A stretch of DNA of 16,563 nucleotides from an uncultured Collinsella sp. (GTDB lineage Bacteria; Actinomycetota; Coriobacteriia; Coriobacteriales; Coriobacteriaceae), in the NCBI GenBank assembly GCA_900754445.1, contig CAAECW010000023.1, positions 1 through 16,563 of the forward strand, given 5' to 3'. A program made the position numbers and the translations under genes. This document shows positions 5,847 through 13,329 of the stretch, piece after piece (the stretch's first letter is position 1; each line of letters starts with the position of its first letter). The notes below the pieces were generated by a model. That model was not told the origin of the DNA. It made no database searches and saw nothing but the letters and a program-made list of their open reading frames with translations.

Positions 5847-7964
5847 TCAATCGCTATTATCCTCGCGCGCCGCGATCTTTTCCACGCGAACGGCGTTTTC
5901 CTGGGTGAGCGCGGCGCCCGTCAACGGGTCCCAACGCAACGGTGTATGGTCGAGTGGGCCGACGCCCAAGGCTTGAGCGCCGCCGGCATCGGCGCGAAAC
6001 GAACGTCCGCCGGGGGCGGCCGACGTAAAGATGCACGCCGGATGCAGATACGGCGTCGTCTCCACGCGCACGCGGTCGCGGCCCATATCGCTCACGAGTT
6101 CGACGATCTCGCCGTCGGCAATACCCATGCGAGCGGCGGCATCGGCATTCATCTGCACGGCATCCAGGTCCGATCCAGCCTCGGCGGCACCTTGGGCCGC
6201 AAGCCTGCGCGAGGTGTGCGACTCAAAGGGACGGTTGCCGCTAATGAGGCGAAACATCCCCGGACCGGGCTCCACCATGGGCGCGATCCAACCGGGAACG
6301 CGGCCCAGACCGGCTCGCTCCCACACGTCGCTTGCCAGCGCAATCCTGCCGCCATCCAGGGGAATCGCCGGCTCGCCCGTACGCGACGGCAACGCAACAC
6401 CCGTGTCGGCCCAGCCGCGTTCCTTGAGCTCGTCCAGATTGATCCCAAAAGGCGCCACCTGGGCAGCCGCCAGATCGTCAGACGTAAACTGGAAGTACTC
6501 GCCCACGCCACACGCCTGCGCCAGACCGGCAAAGATCTCCCGACCGGGACGTGTGTCGTCATGCTGCACAGTCAGCACGGCGTTGCGGTAGAACACGCGC
6601 GCATCGTTGGTGCCTGTCACCGTTCCCACGCCGCGGTCAGCCTCCAGATACGTCACGTCGGGCAGCACGAAGTCAGAAGCACGCGCCGTCTCGGACCAAC
6701 GAATATCAATCGTCACAAGCAAGTCGAGCTGCTGCAAAATACCCAACCAAGCCTGTGCATTGCCATAGCCCGCACCGGGGTTACTGGCATAGACAATCAG
6801 TCCGCGCAGCTCACCGGCAAGAATCGACTGACCGATGGTCGTGCACAGGCCGCGCACCGGATCGACCAGTGGATAGCGCTCGGACCCCAGCTTGGGCTCA
6901 CGCGGCACCGGCGGCGTCGCAAAGCGTGCGGGATCGAGGTCGCCCAACACAAGCGGCGTGGGTGGATTGAGCGCGCCGCCCGCATGTCCGATACAGCCCA
7001 GCAGCACATCGACCAAGCAGATAGCACGCGCGGTCTGGGTGCTATTGGCATACGCGATACCGATGCCACCATGAAAGCCCGCATCCACCACAGCGGCAGG
7101 CGCGGCGGCAGCGAGATCGCGCGCAGTCGCGCGGATGTCGTCCGCTGGCACGTCGCACATCGACTCAGCCCACTCGGGCGTCCAGGCAGCAGCCGCCTGC
7201 GCCAGCTCGTCAAAACCCATGGTATAGCGGGCAACGAACTCGTGGTCGTACAGGCCCTCGGCAATGAGCACATGCGCAATGCCCAGCAGCAAGGCCAGGT
7301 CGCAGCCCGGGCGCACGCGCAGCCAGCGATCGGCAAGCGCGGCAGAGCCGCTGCGCCGGGGGTCGACCACGATGATCTTCGCCCCACGCCGGCGCGCATC
7401 GTTGAGCGCATCGACGGCCCCCATCGTCGATGAATCGACGATGGAACGCCCCAGGTACATGATGCAGTCGGTATGCGCAAGGTCGGAGGCGGGACTATAA
7501 CCTAGGCTGTGCTCCCAACCGGTAAGTCGGCTTACCTCGCAGGCGCCATCGGCACCATACACGTTGGGCGAGCCCAGCGTATGCATAAAGCGATACGCCC
7601 AGTAGCGGTCGAACGAGGGCACGCCGAGCGTCATGCCCAGCGCACGAGGCCCACACTCGCCAACAATCCCCAAAAGACGCTCGGCAATCTGAGCAAACGC
7701 CTCGCCCCAGGTAATCGCATCAAACCCCGAGCCATCAGCTCGGCGGCGCATGGGATGCAAAATCCGGTCACGCTCGTCAAACGGCATTGCCAGGCGATGC
7801 CGTCCGCGGGCGCAGAGGGCACGCGCCGCGCACGGATGCCCCGGCACCGGCAACTCGGCCACCACGCGACCGTCCTCAACGTGTGCCGCAAAGGCGCAAT
7901 CGGCATAGCATCCCCCGCATGTGGTCACCACGGCGCGACCGTCACGCTTAACAGCAGATGCCAT
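5847..7964 (-). CDS. Cytoplasmic molybdopterin oxidoreductase, DMSO reductase family, substrate unknown
   Basis: This is a 705-residue catalytic subunit of the Mo/W-bis-MGD superfamily. The N-terminus carries a [4Fe-4S] motif (C16, C19, C23, C51, with CARG at the fourth ligand). The body shows ITWGEAFAQIAERL (84-97), YGADGACEVSRL (136-147, C142 a likely Mo ligand), IIVVDPRRS and a C-terminal dinucleotide-binding domain beginning near PGMFRLISGNRP. There is no Tat signal, so it should stay in the cytoplasm. The start at 7964 is preferred over the ATG 18 nt upstream because AAGGGG lies 8 nt before it. Three formate dehydrogenase hallmarks are missing: Sec/Cys followed by His, the CxKG lysine (here Arg53) and the NPVRGQNN arginine motif (here NPPTPL). 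No electron-transfer partner is adjacent. It lies after the focA terminator and before selA. The substrate cannot be told; thiosulfate/polysulfide reductase-like or acetylene hydratase-like relatives are possible. Confidence 0.88.
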   Translation of the reverse strand: MASAVKRDGRAVVTTCGGCYADCAFAAHVEDGRVVAELPVPGHPCAARALCARGRHRLAMPFDERDRILHPMRRRADGSGFDAITWGEAFAQIAERLLGIVGECGPRALGMTLGVPSFDRYWAYRFMHTLGSPNVYGADGACEVSRLTGWEHSLGYSPASDLAHTDCIMYLGRSIVDSSTMGAVDALNDARRRGAKIIVVDPRRSGSAALADRWLRVRPGCDLALLLGIAHVLIAEGLYDHEFVARYTMGFDELAQAAAAWTPEWAESMCDVPADDIRATARDLAAAAPAAVVDAGFHGGIGIAYANSTQTARAICLVDVLLGCIGHAGGALNPPTPLVLGDLDPARFATPPVPREPKLGSERYPLVDPVRGLCTTIGQSILAGELRGLIVYASNPGAGYGNAQAWLGILQQLDLLVTIDIRWSETARASDFVLPDVTYLEADRGVGTVTGTNDARVFYRNAVLTVQHDDTRPGREIFAGLAQACGVGEYFQFTSDDLAAAQVAPFGINLDELKERGWADTGVALPSRTGEPAIPLDGGRIALASDVWERAGLGRVPGWIAPMVEPGPGMFRLISGNRPFESHTSRRLAAQGAAEAGSDLDAVQMNADAAARMGIADGEIVELVSDMGRDRVRVETTPYLHPACIFTSAAPGGRSFRADAGGAQALGVGPLDHTPLRWDPLTGAALTQENAVRVEKIAAREDNSD

Positions 7965-8028
7965 CTCGATTACCCCTTTCATCAGCTAAACACAACAAGC
8001 CAAAAGCCCGGCAACAAGCCCCAGACCC

Positions 8029-8064
8029 AAAAAGCCTCCCGCACGGCAATGCCCCGCGGGAGGC
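8029..8064 (-). terminator. Intrinsic terminator after focA
   Basis: On the minus strand a 9-bp perfect stem GCCTCCCGC/GCGGGAGGC (8064-8056 and 8042-8034), with a 13-nt loop, is followed by TTTTT (8033-8029). It lies 22 nt beyond the focA stop. It marks the end of the hydrogenlyase operon and separates it from the molybdoenzyme gene. The 64 nt between it and that gene show no convincing promoter. Confidence 0.92.
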
Positions 8065-8086
8065 CCAACGTCAAACAGACGATACC

Positions 8087-8926
8087 TTACGCCTCGGACT
8101 TCTTGGCGTAGATAAACCAGTAGCCGAGCGCGACCAGAACCGCGCCGCCCACGATGTTGCCCAGCGTGGCGGCGGACAGGTTAAACGCAATGCCCGCGGC
8201 GTTGAGCGCATCAGCGCCGGCGACGTCGGCGCCATAGCCGCACGCGTGCATCACGGCGCCCATGGGCAAAAAGTACATGTTGGCGACGCAGTGCTCAAAA
8301 CCGCAGGCCACAAAGGCGGCGATGGGCAGCAGAATGCCCACAACCTTATCGACCACGGTCTTGCCGGCGGTACCGATCCACACGGCCAGGCACACAAAGA
8401 TGTTGCACAGGATGCCGCGGAAGAAGATCGTCACCCAGTCGACCGTCACCTTGCCAGCGGCGACGCTCACCATGGAATTGGCGACCGCCTCGCCGTTGAG
8501 CTTGTAAATGCCGGCCATGTACACCAAAAAGACGATGAACAGGGCACCGGCAAAGTTACCAAGCCATACGACGACCCAGGCCTTGAGCATCTGGGCCAGG
8601 GTGATCTTTTTGCTCTTGAGCGCGCAGACCATAAGCGAATTACCGGTGAACAGCTCGGCGCCGCACACCAGCACGAGCACCAGGCCCAGGCAAAAGCACA
8701 GGCCGCCCACGACGCGCTGGGCGCCCCAGCCCAGCGTGCTATCGCTCAAGAACACGGTAAAGAACAGGCCGCCGAAGGCGATGAACGCACCGGCGAACAT
8801 TGCCAACAGAAAGGCCTTTGCGACCGGCAGGTTGGCCTTGGTCACGCCGGCGGCCTCGGTCTTGGCCTCGATCGCGGCGGGCGCCAGGCAATCGGGAGCG
8901 GGGTACTCCGCCTTGGAATCTGCCAT
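8087..8926 (-). CDS. focA: Formate channel of the FocA/NirC (FNT) family
   Basis: This is a pentameric inner-membrane channel expected to move formate (or a related small anion) in or out of the cell. The 279-residue protein has six hydrophobic segments and the FNT signatures GAELFTGNSLMV (89-100, T94 at the pore loop), GFEHCVANMYFLP (209-221, H212 the central histidine) and NLSAATLGNIVGG near the C-terminus. The start at 8926 gives an N-terminus like that of other FNT proteins. An upstream in-frame ATG at 8959 would add only residues without family support. The ribosome binding site (AGGAAAGAAGTG) is less clear than for its neighbours. It is the last gene of the hydrogenlyase operon, 39 nt after hycI, as focB follows hyf in E. 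coli. That context makes formate a better guess than nitrite. Confidence 0.93.
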   Translation of the reverse strand: MADSKAEYPAPDCLAPAAIEAKTEAAGVTKANLPVAKAFLLAMFAGAFIAFGGLFFTVFLSDSTLGWGAQRVVGGLCFCLGLVLVLVCGAELFTGNSLMVCALKSKKITLAQMLKAWVVVWLGNFAGALFIVFLVYMAGIYKLNGEAVANSMVSVAAGKVTVDWVTIFFRGILCNIFVCLAVWIGTAGKTVVDKVVGILLPIAAFVACGFEHCVANMYFLPMGAVMHACGYGADVAGADALNAAGIAFNLSAATLGNIVGGAVLVALGYWFIYAKKSEA

Positions 8927-8965
8927 GTCAATCACTTCTTTCCTAATCAGCAGGGACAAGCGCTC

Positions 8966-9469
8966 CTATTGCTCTTGTCCCAAGCGGACAAAGTGGGAAA
9001 AGTCGTTGGCGGCCACGGCGTCGTACACGGCGTCGACGGCGTCAAAGACTTCCGGGGACATGGGGTTGTAGAACTCCGTGTCGCCCGGCTGAATCCCTAT
9101 GAAGACGATATCATCACACGATTGCTCGATTTCCTCGATCAGAATCGACAAAGGGAGCGAATGCGTGGTGAACATCGACTTGCGGGCCACATCGCGCTTA
9201 TCGAGCAGGCGGATAGACCCGACGGGCAGCGCCATGTCGGCGGCATCGACCAAGACCAGGCGAGGCGGACGCTCGCGCTTGACCTCGATGATGTCGTCCT
9301 CGGGCGTTTGGCCACCGTCGATGGTGTACCAACCGGCAATGGGCGCGTCCTCCATCTTTTTGGAGAGCACGGGGCCGGCGGCATCGTCGGCACGCAGCAC
9401 GCTTCCCGCCGTGAGCACGATACCCGCAAACGGGGCGCCGTTCACACGTCCATCCACAACGCGATCCAT
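8966..9469 (-). CDS. hycI: Hydrogenase large-subunit maturation protease, HycI type
   Basis: This endopeptidase removes the C-terminal tail of the [NiFe] large subunit after nickel insertion. The 167-residue protein matches HycI: VLRADDAAGPVL (24-35, D29), a GWYTIDGGQTPEDDI segment (46-60), LVLVDAADMALPVGSIRLLD (71-90, D75) and MFTTHSLPLSILI (99-111, H103). These line up with the nickel ligands Asp16, Asp62 and His90 of E. coli HycI. The usual Gly before the first Asp pair is Ala27. The N-terminus is about 13 residues longer than in E. coli. The start at 9469 overlaps the hycH stop by one base (TAATG) and has GGGAAGG upstream. Its substrate should be HyfG, encoded five genes upstream in the operon order, whose DPCYSCTDR site is intact. 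Confidence 0.94.
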   Translation of the reverse strand: MDRVVDGRVNGAPFAGIVLTAGSVLRADDAAGPVLSKKMEDAPIAGWYTIDGGQTPEDDIIEVKRERPPRLVLVDAADMALPVGSIRLLDKRDVARKSMFTTHSLPLSILIEEIEQSCDDIVFIGIQPGDTEFYNPMSPEVFDAVDAVYDAVAANDFSHFVRLGQEQ

Positions 9470-10050
9470 TACTGCAACCTTCCCGTCAGATACACGCCCG
9501 AAACATCGCGCACGCGCTCCACCAAATCGCGGAACTTCATTAAGAACGCGACCTGCTGGGCATGCAGGCCAAAGTCGTCGTCGAACACCGAGATGCCGGC
9601 CTTGGCCGACCCGCGAAAACCGCGCTCGTCGAGCAGCGCATCGCAGGCCTCGAGCAGCGACGGCACCGCCGCCTTGTCGAGCTGGCACTCGCCAAAGGAG
9701 CGGATGGCCTCGAACTTGGTTTTGGCCTCCCCCTCCGGCAGCGCGTCGACGAGCGAATAGAACACGTTCACCGGCACCGACAGGCGCGGCTCAAAGCAAT
9801 CGAGCACGCCGGTGTGGTGGCCCACGGCGAGCGTGTAGTACAGCACGTCGCAGGCCTCCTGGGGAACGTCTTCCTCGGTCTCCACAAACTTACGCGTGAG
9901 CTCATAGAAGACCACCTGGTCGGGCGCATGGCCCAGGCAGGGGTCGGCGACGCCCTCGGCGGCCTCGTCGCTTGCGCGCGAGGCATCGCCAAAAGAACCG
10001 CCGAGCATGCCGGGACCCGCAAAGTAACCAGAGCGGTCCGTGAGCTCCAT
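9469..10050 (-). CDS. hycH: Formate hydrogenlyase maturation protein HycH/HyfJ
   Basis: This is an assembly factor needed for maturation of the hydrogenase-3/4 large subunit; its mechanism is not settled. Residues about 45-193 match HycH, with VVFYELTRKF (46-55), PQEACDVLYYTLAVGHHTGVLDCFEP (63-88) and an FGECQLDKAAVPSLL segment. E. coli HycH is 136 residues. This one is 193, with an extra Gly- and acid-rich N-terminal stretch of about 45 residues. The longer start at 10050 is supported by GGAGG at a 7-nt spacing, and it abuts the hyfI stop with no gap. The extension also contains a Cys (about residue 38). It lies between the small subunit gene and the hycI protease gene, in the usual place. 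Confidence 0.93.
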   Translation of the reverse strand: MELTDRSGYFAGPGMLGGSFGDASRASDEAAEGVADPCLGHAPDQVVFYELTRKFVETEEDVPQEACDVLYYTLAVGHHTGVLDCFEPRLSVPVNVFYSLVDALPEGEAKTKFEAIRSFGECQLDKAAVPSLLEACDALLDERGFRGSAKAGISVFDDDFGLHAQQVAFLMKFRDLVERVRDVSGVYLTGRLQ

Positions 10051-10833
10051 CTAGCGACCTCCGGCCAGCACCAGATCCTGCAGCGCCGAGTACACCTCGA
10101 CGCGGCGCGGATCGTCCTGCTTGTCGATGAGCAGCGCCATGGCACCGCGGATATCGCCCTTGGGCGCGCCCTCGAGCGTATCCATAAACTCGTTGGCCAG
10201 ATCGCGGCCGTAACGGTAGCCGCTCATGGCGCGAGCCTCGCGCTCGATGGCAACGCGCAGCTTGTACGGCACGCCGGGGTGCAGGATATCGGCCTGCTCG
10301 CCGGCGGCCTCCACCGTGGTCTCGGCATGGAGCTTTTGGTCCAGCAGACCGAGCGCCATGGCAAAGCCGTAGACGGTCTGCGCAGGGCTGGGCGGGCAGC
10401 CGGGAATGTAGACGTCGACCGGCAGAATCTTATCCGTGCCGCCCCAGACGCAGTAGTTGTCGTAGAAGATGCCGCCGGTGCAGCCGCACGCGCCATAGGA
10501 CACCACGATCTTGGGATCGGGTGCGGCCTCAAACGCGCGCAGGTCCGGCATGCGCATGGCACGCGTCACGGCGCCGGTGTACAGCAGCACATCGGCGTGA
10601 CGGGGCGAGGGCACGACCTTGATGCCAAAGCGCTCGACGTCAAAGACGGGCGTGATGGAACCGAAGATCTCGATCTCGCAGCCGTTGCAGCCGCCGCAGT
10701 CGACACGGTAGACGTACACCGAGCGCTTGATCTTCTTAAGAAGGGTCGCCTTGGCCTTCTCGATGCTCTCGTCGAGCTCGATCTTGGTCGGGCGGTACTG
10801 AAGCCGCTCGGGCAAAAGCGTGGGTTCGGCCAT
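10051..10833 (-). CDS. hyfI: Hydrogenase-4 [NiFe] small subunit HyfI (NuoB-like)
   Basis: This subunit carries the proximal [4Fe-4S] cluster that passes electrons to the [NiFe] centre of HyfG on the cytoplasmic face. At 260 residues it has the NuoB/HycG-type motifs DCGGCNGCEIE (45-55), SYGACGCTGG (112-121, C116) and IPGCPPSP (143-150, C146). There is no Tat leader, as expected for group 4 enzymes. The C-terminal region from about 185 to 260 is rich in charge and resembles HyfI, which is longer than NuoB. The start at 10833 is 2 nt after the hyfH stop and has a GGAGGAG site. Confidence 0.96.
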   Translation of the reverse strand: MAEPTLLPERLQYRPTKIELDESIEKAKATLLKKIKRSVYVYRVDCGGCNGCEIEIFGSITPVFDVERFGIKVVPSPRHADVLLYTGAVTRAMRMPDLRAFEAAPDPKIVVSYGACGCTGGIFYDNYCVWGGTDKILPVDVYIPGCPPSPAQTVYGFAMALGLLDQKLHAETTVEAAGEQADILHPGVPYKLRVAIEREARAMSGYRYGRDLANEFMDTLEGAPKGDIRGAMALLIDKQDDPRRVEVYSALQDLVLAGGR

Positions 10834-10835
10834 GG

Positions 10836-11552
10836 TTACTCCTCCTTCGTTTCAAAATCCATGATGATGCCCTCGACCGGCGCCGGACCGGCGGGAATCT
10901 CGGGCGCATCGGGGTTAAGCTCGCGGTCGATATACTCCGGGTTCACGCCGTGGCCGCCCAGATACTCCATGCCGGGGCCCTGGGGCTCGCCGGACGCAAG
11001 CGTCTCGTTGGCAGCCATGCCGTGTGCGTTGCCGGTCTTTACGGCCGAGGCGGCGCGCAGGGCGTCGAGCTCGCGCTTACACTCCTGGCACATACCGACG
11101 GTACGGGCGGCCTGCTCGGCCTCCATGCCGCCGGCCTTTTGCAGCAGGCGCTTGGCGTAGTCGATCTCCTTGTGCGGGGCAAACGGCTTGCCGCAACGCG
11201 AGCAATGCTCGAGCGTGTAGACGCTCTTGCTGGTGAGGTCGTCCTTGCTCATGACGGCCAGCTCAAACTCCTCGGTGAGCTTGATGGCCTCCATGGGGCA
11301 GGCTTCCTCGCAGCGGCCGCAGAAGATGCAGCGACCATAGTCGATCGACCAGGTAATGGTATCGGCCGCAAGGTCGGTGTCCATGCGAATGGCATCGGCC
11401 GGGCACGCCACGCCGCAGGCACCGCAGGCGATGCAGAGCTCGGCATTATGCTCGGGCTTGCCGCGCATGTCCTTGTTGGTGGGAAACGGCGCAAACGGGT
11501 ACTTGACCGTCGCGTCGCCGGCCTTGGCGTTAACCTTCCAAAGCTTCAGCAT
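10836..11552 (-). CDS. hyfH: Hydrogenase-4 polyferredoxin subunit HyfH, with long C-terminal extension
   Basis: This is an electron-transfer subunit with two [4Fe-4S] clusters (NuoI-like), linking the formate dehydrogenase side to HyfI. The 238-residue protein has C40-x2-C43-x2-C46-x3-C50 and C75-x2-C78-x2-C81-x3-C85. It also has two further pairs, C117-x2-C120 (HCSRCGKPFAPHK) and C155-x2-C158 (MCQECK), which may form a zinc-ribbon-like site, as in E. coli HyfH. The start at 11552 (MLKLWKVNAKAG) matches HyfH, has GGAGG 10 nt upstream and lies 1 nt after the hyfG stop; earlier in-frame starts fall inside hyfG. E. coli HyfH is about 180 residues, so a Gly/Pro/Glu-rich tail of roughly 60 residues is additional here. 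Confidence 0.95.
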   Translation of the reverse strand: MLKLWKVNAKAGDATVKYPFAPFPTNKDMRGKPEHNAELCIACGACGVACPADAIRMDTDLAADTITWSIDYGRCIFCGRCEEACPMEAIKLTEEFELAVMSKDDLTSKSVYTLEHCSRCGKPFAPHKEIDYAKRLLQKAGGMEAEQAARTVGMCQECKRELDALRAASAVKTGNAHGMAANETLASGEPQGPGMEYLGGHGVNPEYIDRELNPDAPEIPAGPAPVEGIIMDFETKEE

Positions 11553-11553
11553 A

Positions 11554-13326
11554 TTAGAGCGCCTCCTCATCGAGCGGAGCGGCCATGGTGCCCTCGCCCG
11601 CAAGCGGCGACTTGTCGCGCCAGACGTTCTCGAACTGCTCCTTGTCGAGCACGTGGTCGCGCTTGGCGGCGACATCGGTCACCGTCACGCGGTCGGTGCA
11701 GGAGTAGCACGGGTCGAGCGAACCGACGATCAGCGCAGCGTCGCCCACGGTGTTGCCGCGGAACATGTAGCGCAGGACCGGCCAGTTGCTGTACGTGGCC
11801 GCCTTGGCGCGCCAGCGGTAGCACTTCTGGTTGTTGCCGAGCATGGCCCAGTGCACGTCCTCGCCGCGCGGCGCCTCGGTGGCACCGATGGCGTACTTGT
11901 GCGGGGTGTACTCCCAATCCGTGGTAAGGATGGGGCCCGACGGGCAGTTCTCGAGCATGGTCTCGATCATGTCGATCGAATCGTAGACCTCCTGGATGCG
12001 GACGGCGGTACGGCCAAAGGCATCGCAGGTGTCGGCCGTAGCGGCGTGCATCTTTTGGACGTCCGGATCGGCGTAGCCGTCGAAGGGATGGTCAAAGCGC
12101 ACGTCGCGGGCATAGCCCGAGCCACGCATGAGCGGGCCGACCGGCGAGAAGTCGCGTGCGATCTTGCGGTCCAAGATGCCGATGCCACTCGTACGCTCAA
12201 TAAAGTTGGGCGTGGAGAGCAAGACGTCGACGAGCTCCTGAACCTCGGAGCGCAGCTGGTGGATGGTCGTGAGCGTGGAGAGCTTCTGCTCGGCCAAAAT
12301 GTCGCGACGCACGCCGCCGATCACGTTGAGGCCGTAGGTCTTGCGGTGACCGGAGAGCTTCTCGGCCAGGTCCATGGACTTCTCGCGGACGCGGAAGAAC
12401 TGCTGGAAGCCGGAGTCGAAGCCGGTGTAGTGCGATGCGAGGCCAATATTGAGCAGGTGTGAGTGCAGACGCTCGACCTCGAGCATGATGGCGCGGATGT
12501 ACTGGGCGCGCGGCGGGACATGAATGCCCTGGGCGCGCTCGACGGCCTCGGCATAGGCCACCGAGTGGGCGCAGCCGCAGATGCCGCAGATGCGGTCGGC
12601 GAGGAACGTCACGGCGTCATAGTTCAGGCGCGTCTCGGCGACCTTCTCCATGCCGCGGTGCACGTAGAACAGACGGTAGTCGGCATCGACGATCGTCTCG
12701 CCCTCAACGAACAGGCGGAAGTGGCCGGGCTCGTCGGAGGTGATGTGCAACGGTCCCATGGGGACGAGCGTCGTCTCCTTGCCCTTGGTATCGGCCAAGA
12801 ACTCGTAGTTTTCCATGTCACTCGCGGGAGCGGGACGGAAGCGGTAGTCCATGGAGTCCTTGCGCAGCGGGTACAGGCCGCTGGGCCAATCGTCGGGCAG
12901 CACCAGGCGACGACGGTCGGGCAGACCCTCGGGGATCAGGCCGAACATGTCGCGAAGCTCGCGCTCGCCCCACACACAGGCGGGGACGAACGGTGTCACG
13001 GACGGGAACGTCATCTTGGCGGGATCGACCTCGGTGCGCACGGTCACCCAGCCGGGATCCTCCCCCTCCATGGAGATGACGTAGTACACGGCGTAACGGC
13101 CGCACAGGGAGCGCTCGTCGTTGCCGACAATCACGGGAATCCAGCCGTAGCGCTCGTAGTACAGGTAGTGGACGGCCTCGGGCAGCTTGTCCTGCTTGAC
13201 GGTAATCGTCAGCTGGTCCTCGCACTGCCACTCGACCTTCTCGATGCAGCCCGGAACGGCGCGGCGCAGGGCCTCGACATGGCTCTCGCAGCGACGGGCA
13301 TACACCTTGTTCTCAGTTTCAATCAT
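11554..13326 (-). CDS. hyfG: Hydrogenase-4 [NiFe] large subunit HyfG/HycE (NuoC-NuoD fusion)
   Basis: This is the catalytic H2-evolving subunit. Residues about 1-165 are NuoC-like (ERELRDMFGLIPEGLPDRRRL at 121-141), and the rest is the [NiFe] domain. The L1 motif RICGICGCAHS (245-255) gives nickel ligands C247 and C250. The C-terminal L2 motif DPCYSCTDR (538-546) gives C540 and C543. By analogy with HycE, HycI should cut after R546, releasing a 44-residue tail (32 in E. coli HycE). The 590-residue length is slightly above HycE (569). The start at 13326 is 3 nt after the hyfF stop, with a GGAG site. All four Cys ligands are present, so the enzyme should be active. Confidence 0.97.
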   Translation of the reverse strand: MIETENKVYARRCESHVEALRRAVPGCIEKVEWQCEDQLTITVKQDKLPEAVHYLYYERYGWIPVIVGNDERSLCGRYAVYYVISMEGEDPGWVTVRTEVDPAKMTFPSVTPFVPACVWGERELRDMFGLIPEGLPDRRRLVLPDDWPSGLYPLRKDSMDYRFRPAPASDMENYEFLADTKGKETTLVPMGPLHITSDEPGHFRLFVEGETIVDADYRLFYVHRGMEKVAETRLNYDAVTFLADRICGICGCAHSVAYAEAVERAQGIHVPPRAQYIRAIMLEVERLHSHLLNIGLASHYTGFDSGFQQFFRVREKSMDLAEKLSGHRKTYGLNVIGGVRRDILAEQKLSTLTTIHQLRSEVQELVDVLLSTPNFIERTSGIGILDRKIARDFSPVGPLMRGSGYARDVRFDHPFDGYADPDVQKMHAATADTCDAFGRTAVRIQEVYDSIDMIETMLENCPSGPILTTDWEYTPHKYAIGATEAPRGEDVHWAMLGNNQKCYRWRAKAATYSNWPVLRYMFRGNTVGDAALIVGSLDPCYSCTDRVTVTDVAAKRDHVLDKEQFENVWRDKSPLAGEGTMAAPLDEEAL

Positions 13327-13329
13327 TCG

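Noticed and set aside
5847..5849. The TGA at the end of the molybdoenzyme as a possible selenocysteine codon.
   Set aside because: The frame beyond it reads only about 22 codons into the intergenic promoter region with no conserved residues, and the protein already has its complete C-terminal domain.
7136..7550. Possibility that the Mo enzyme is a Cys-type formate dehydrogenase H.
   Set aside because: The residue after the Mo-ligand Cys is Glu rather than His, the CxKG Lys is Arg and the NPVRGQNN motif is missing. It was kept as a DMSO reductase-family enzyme with unknown substrate.
5706..9760. Long plus-strand open frames (575 and 600 codons) opposite the molybdoenzyme, focA and hycI genes.
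   Set aside because: The composition is that of an antisense shadow, with no family motif and no ribosome binding site logic, and the minus-strand genes have clear signatures.
11553..11675. Upstream start for hyfH inside hyfG (279 residues).
   Set aside because: The added 41 residues are out-of-frame hyfG sequence. MLKLWK at 11552 matches HyfH and has GGAGG upstream.
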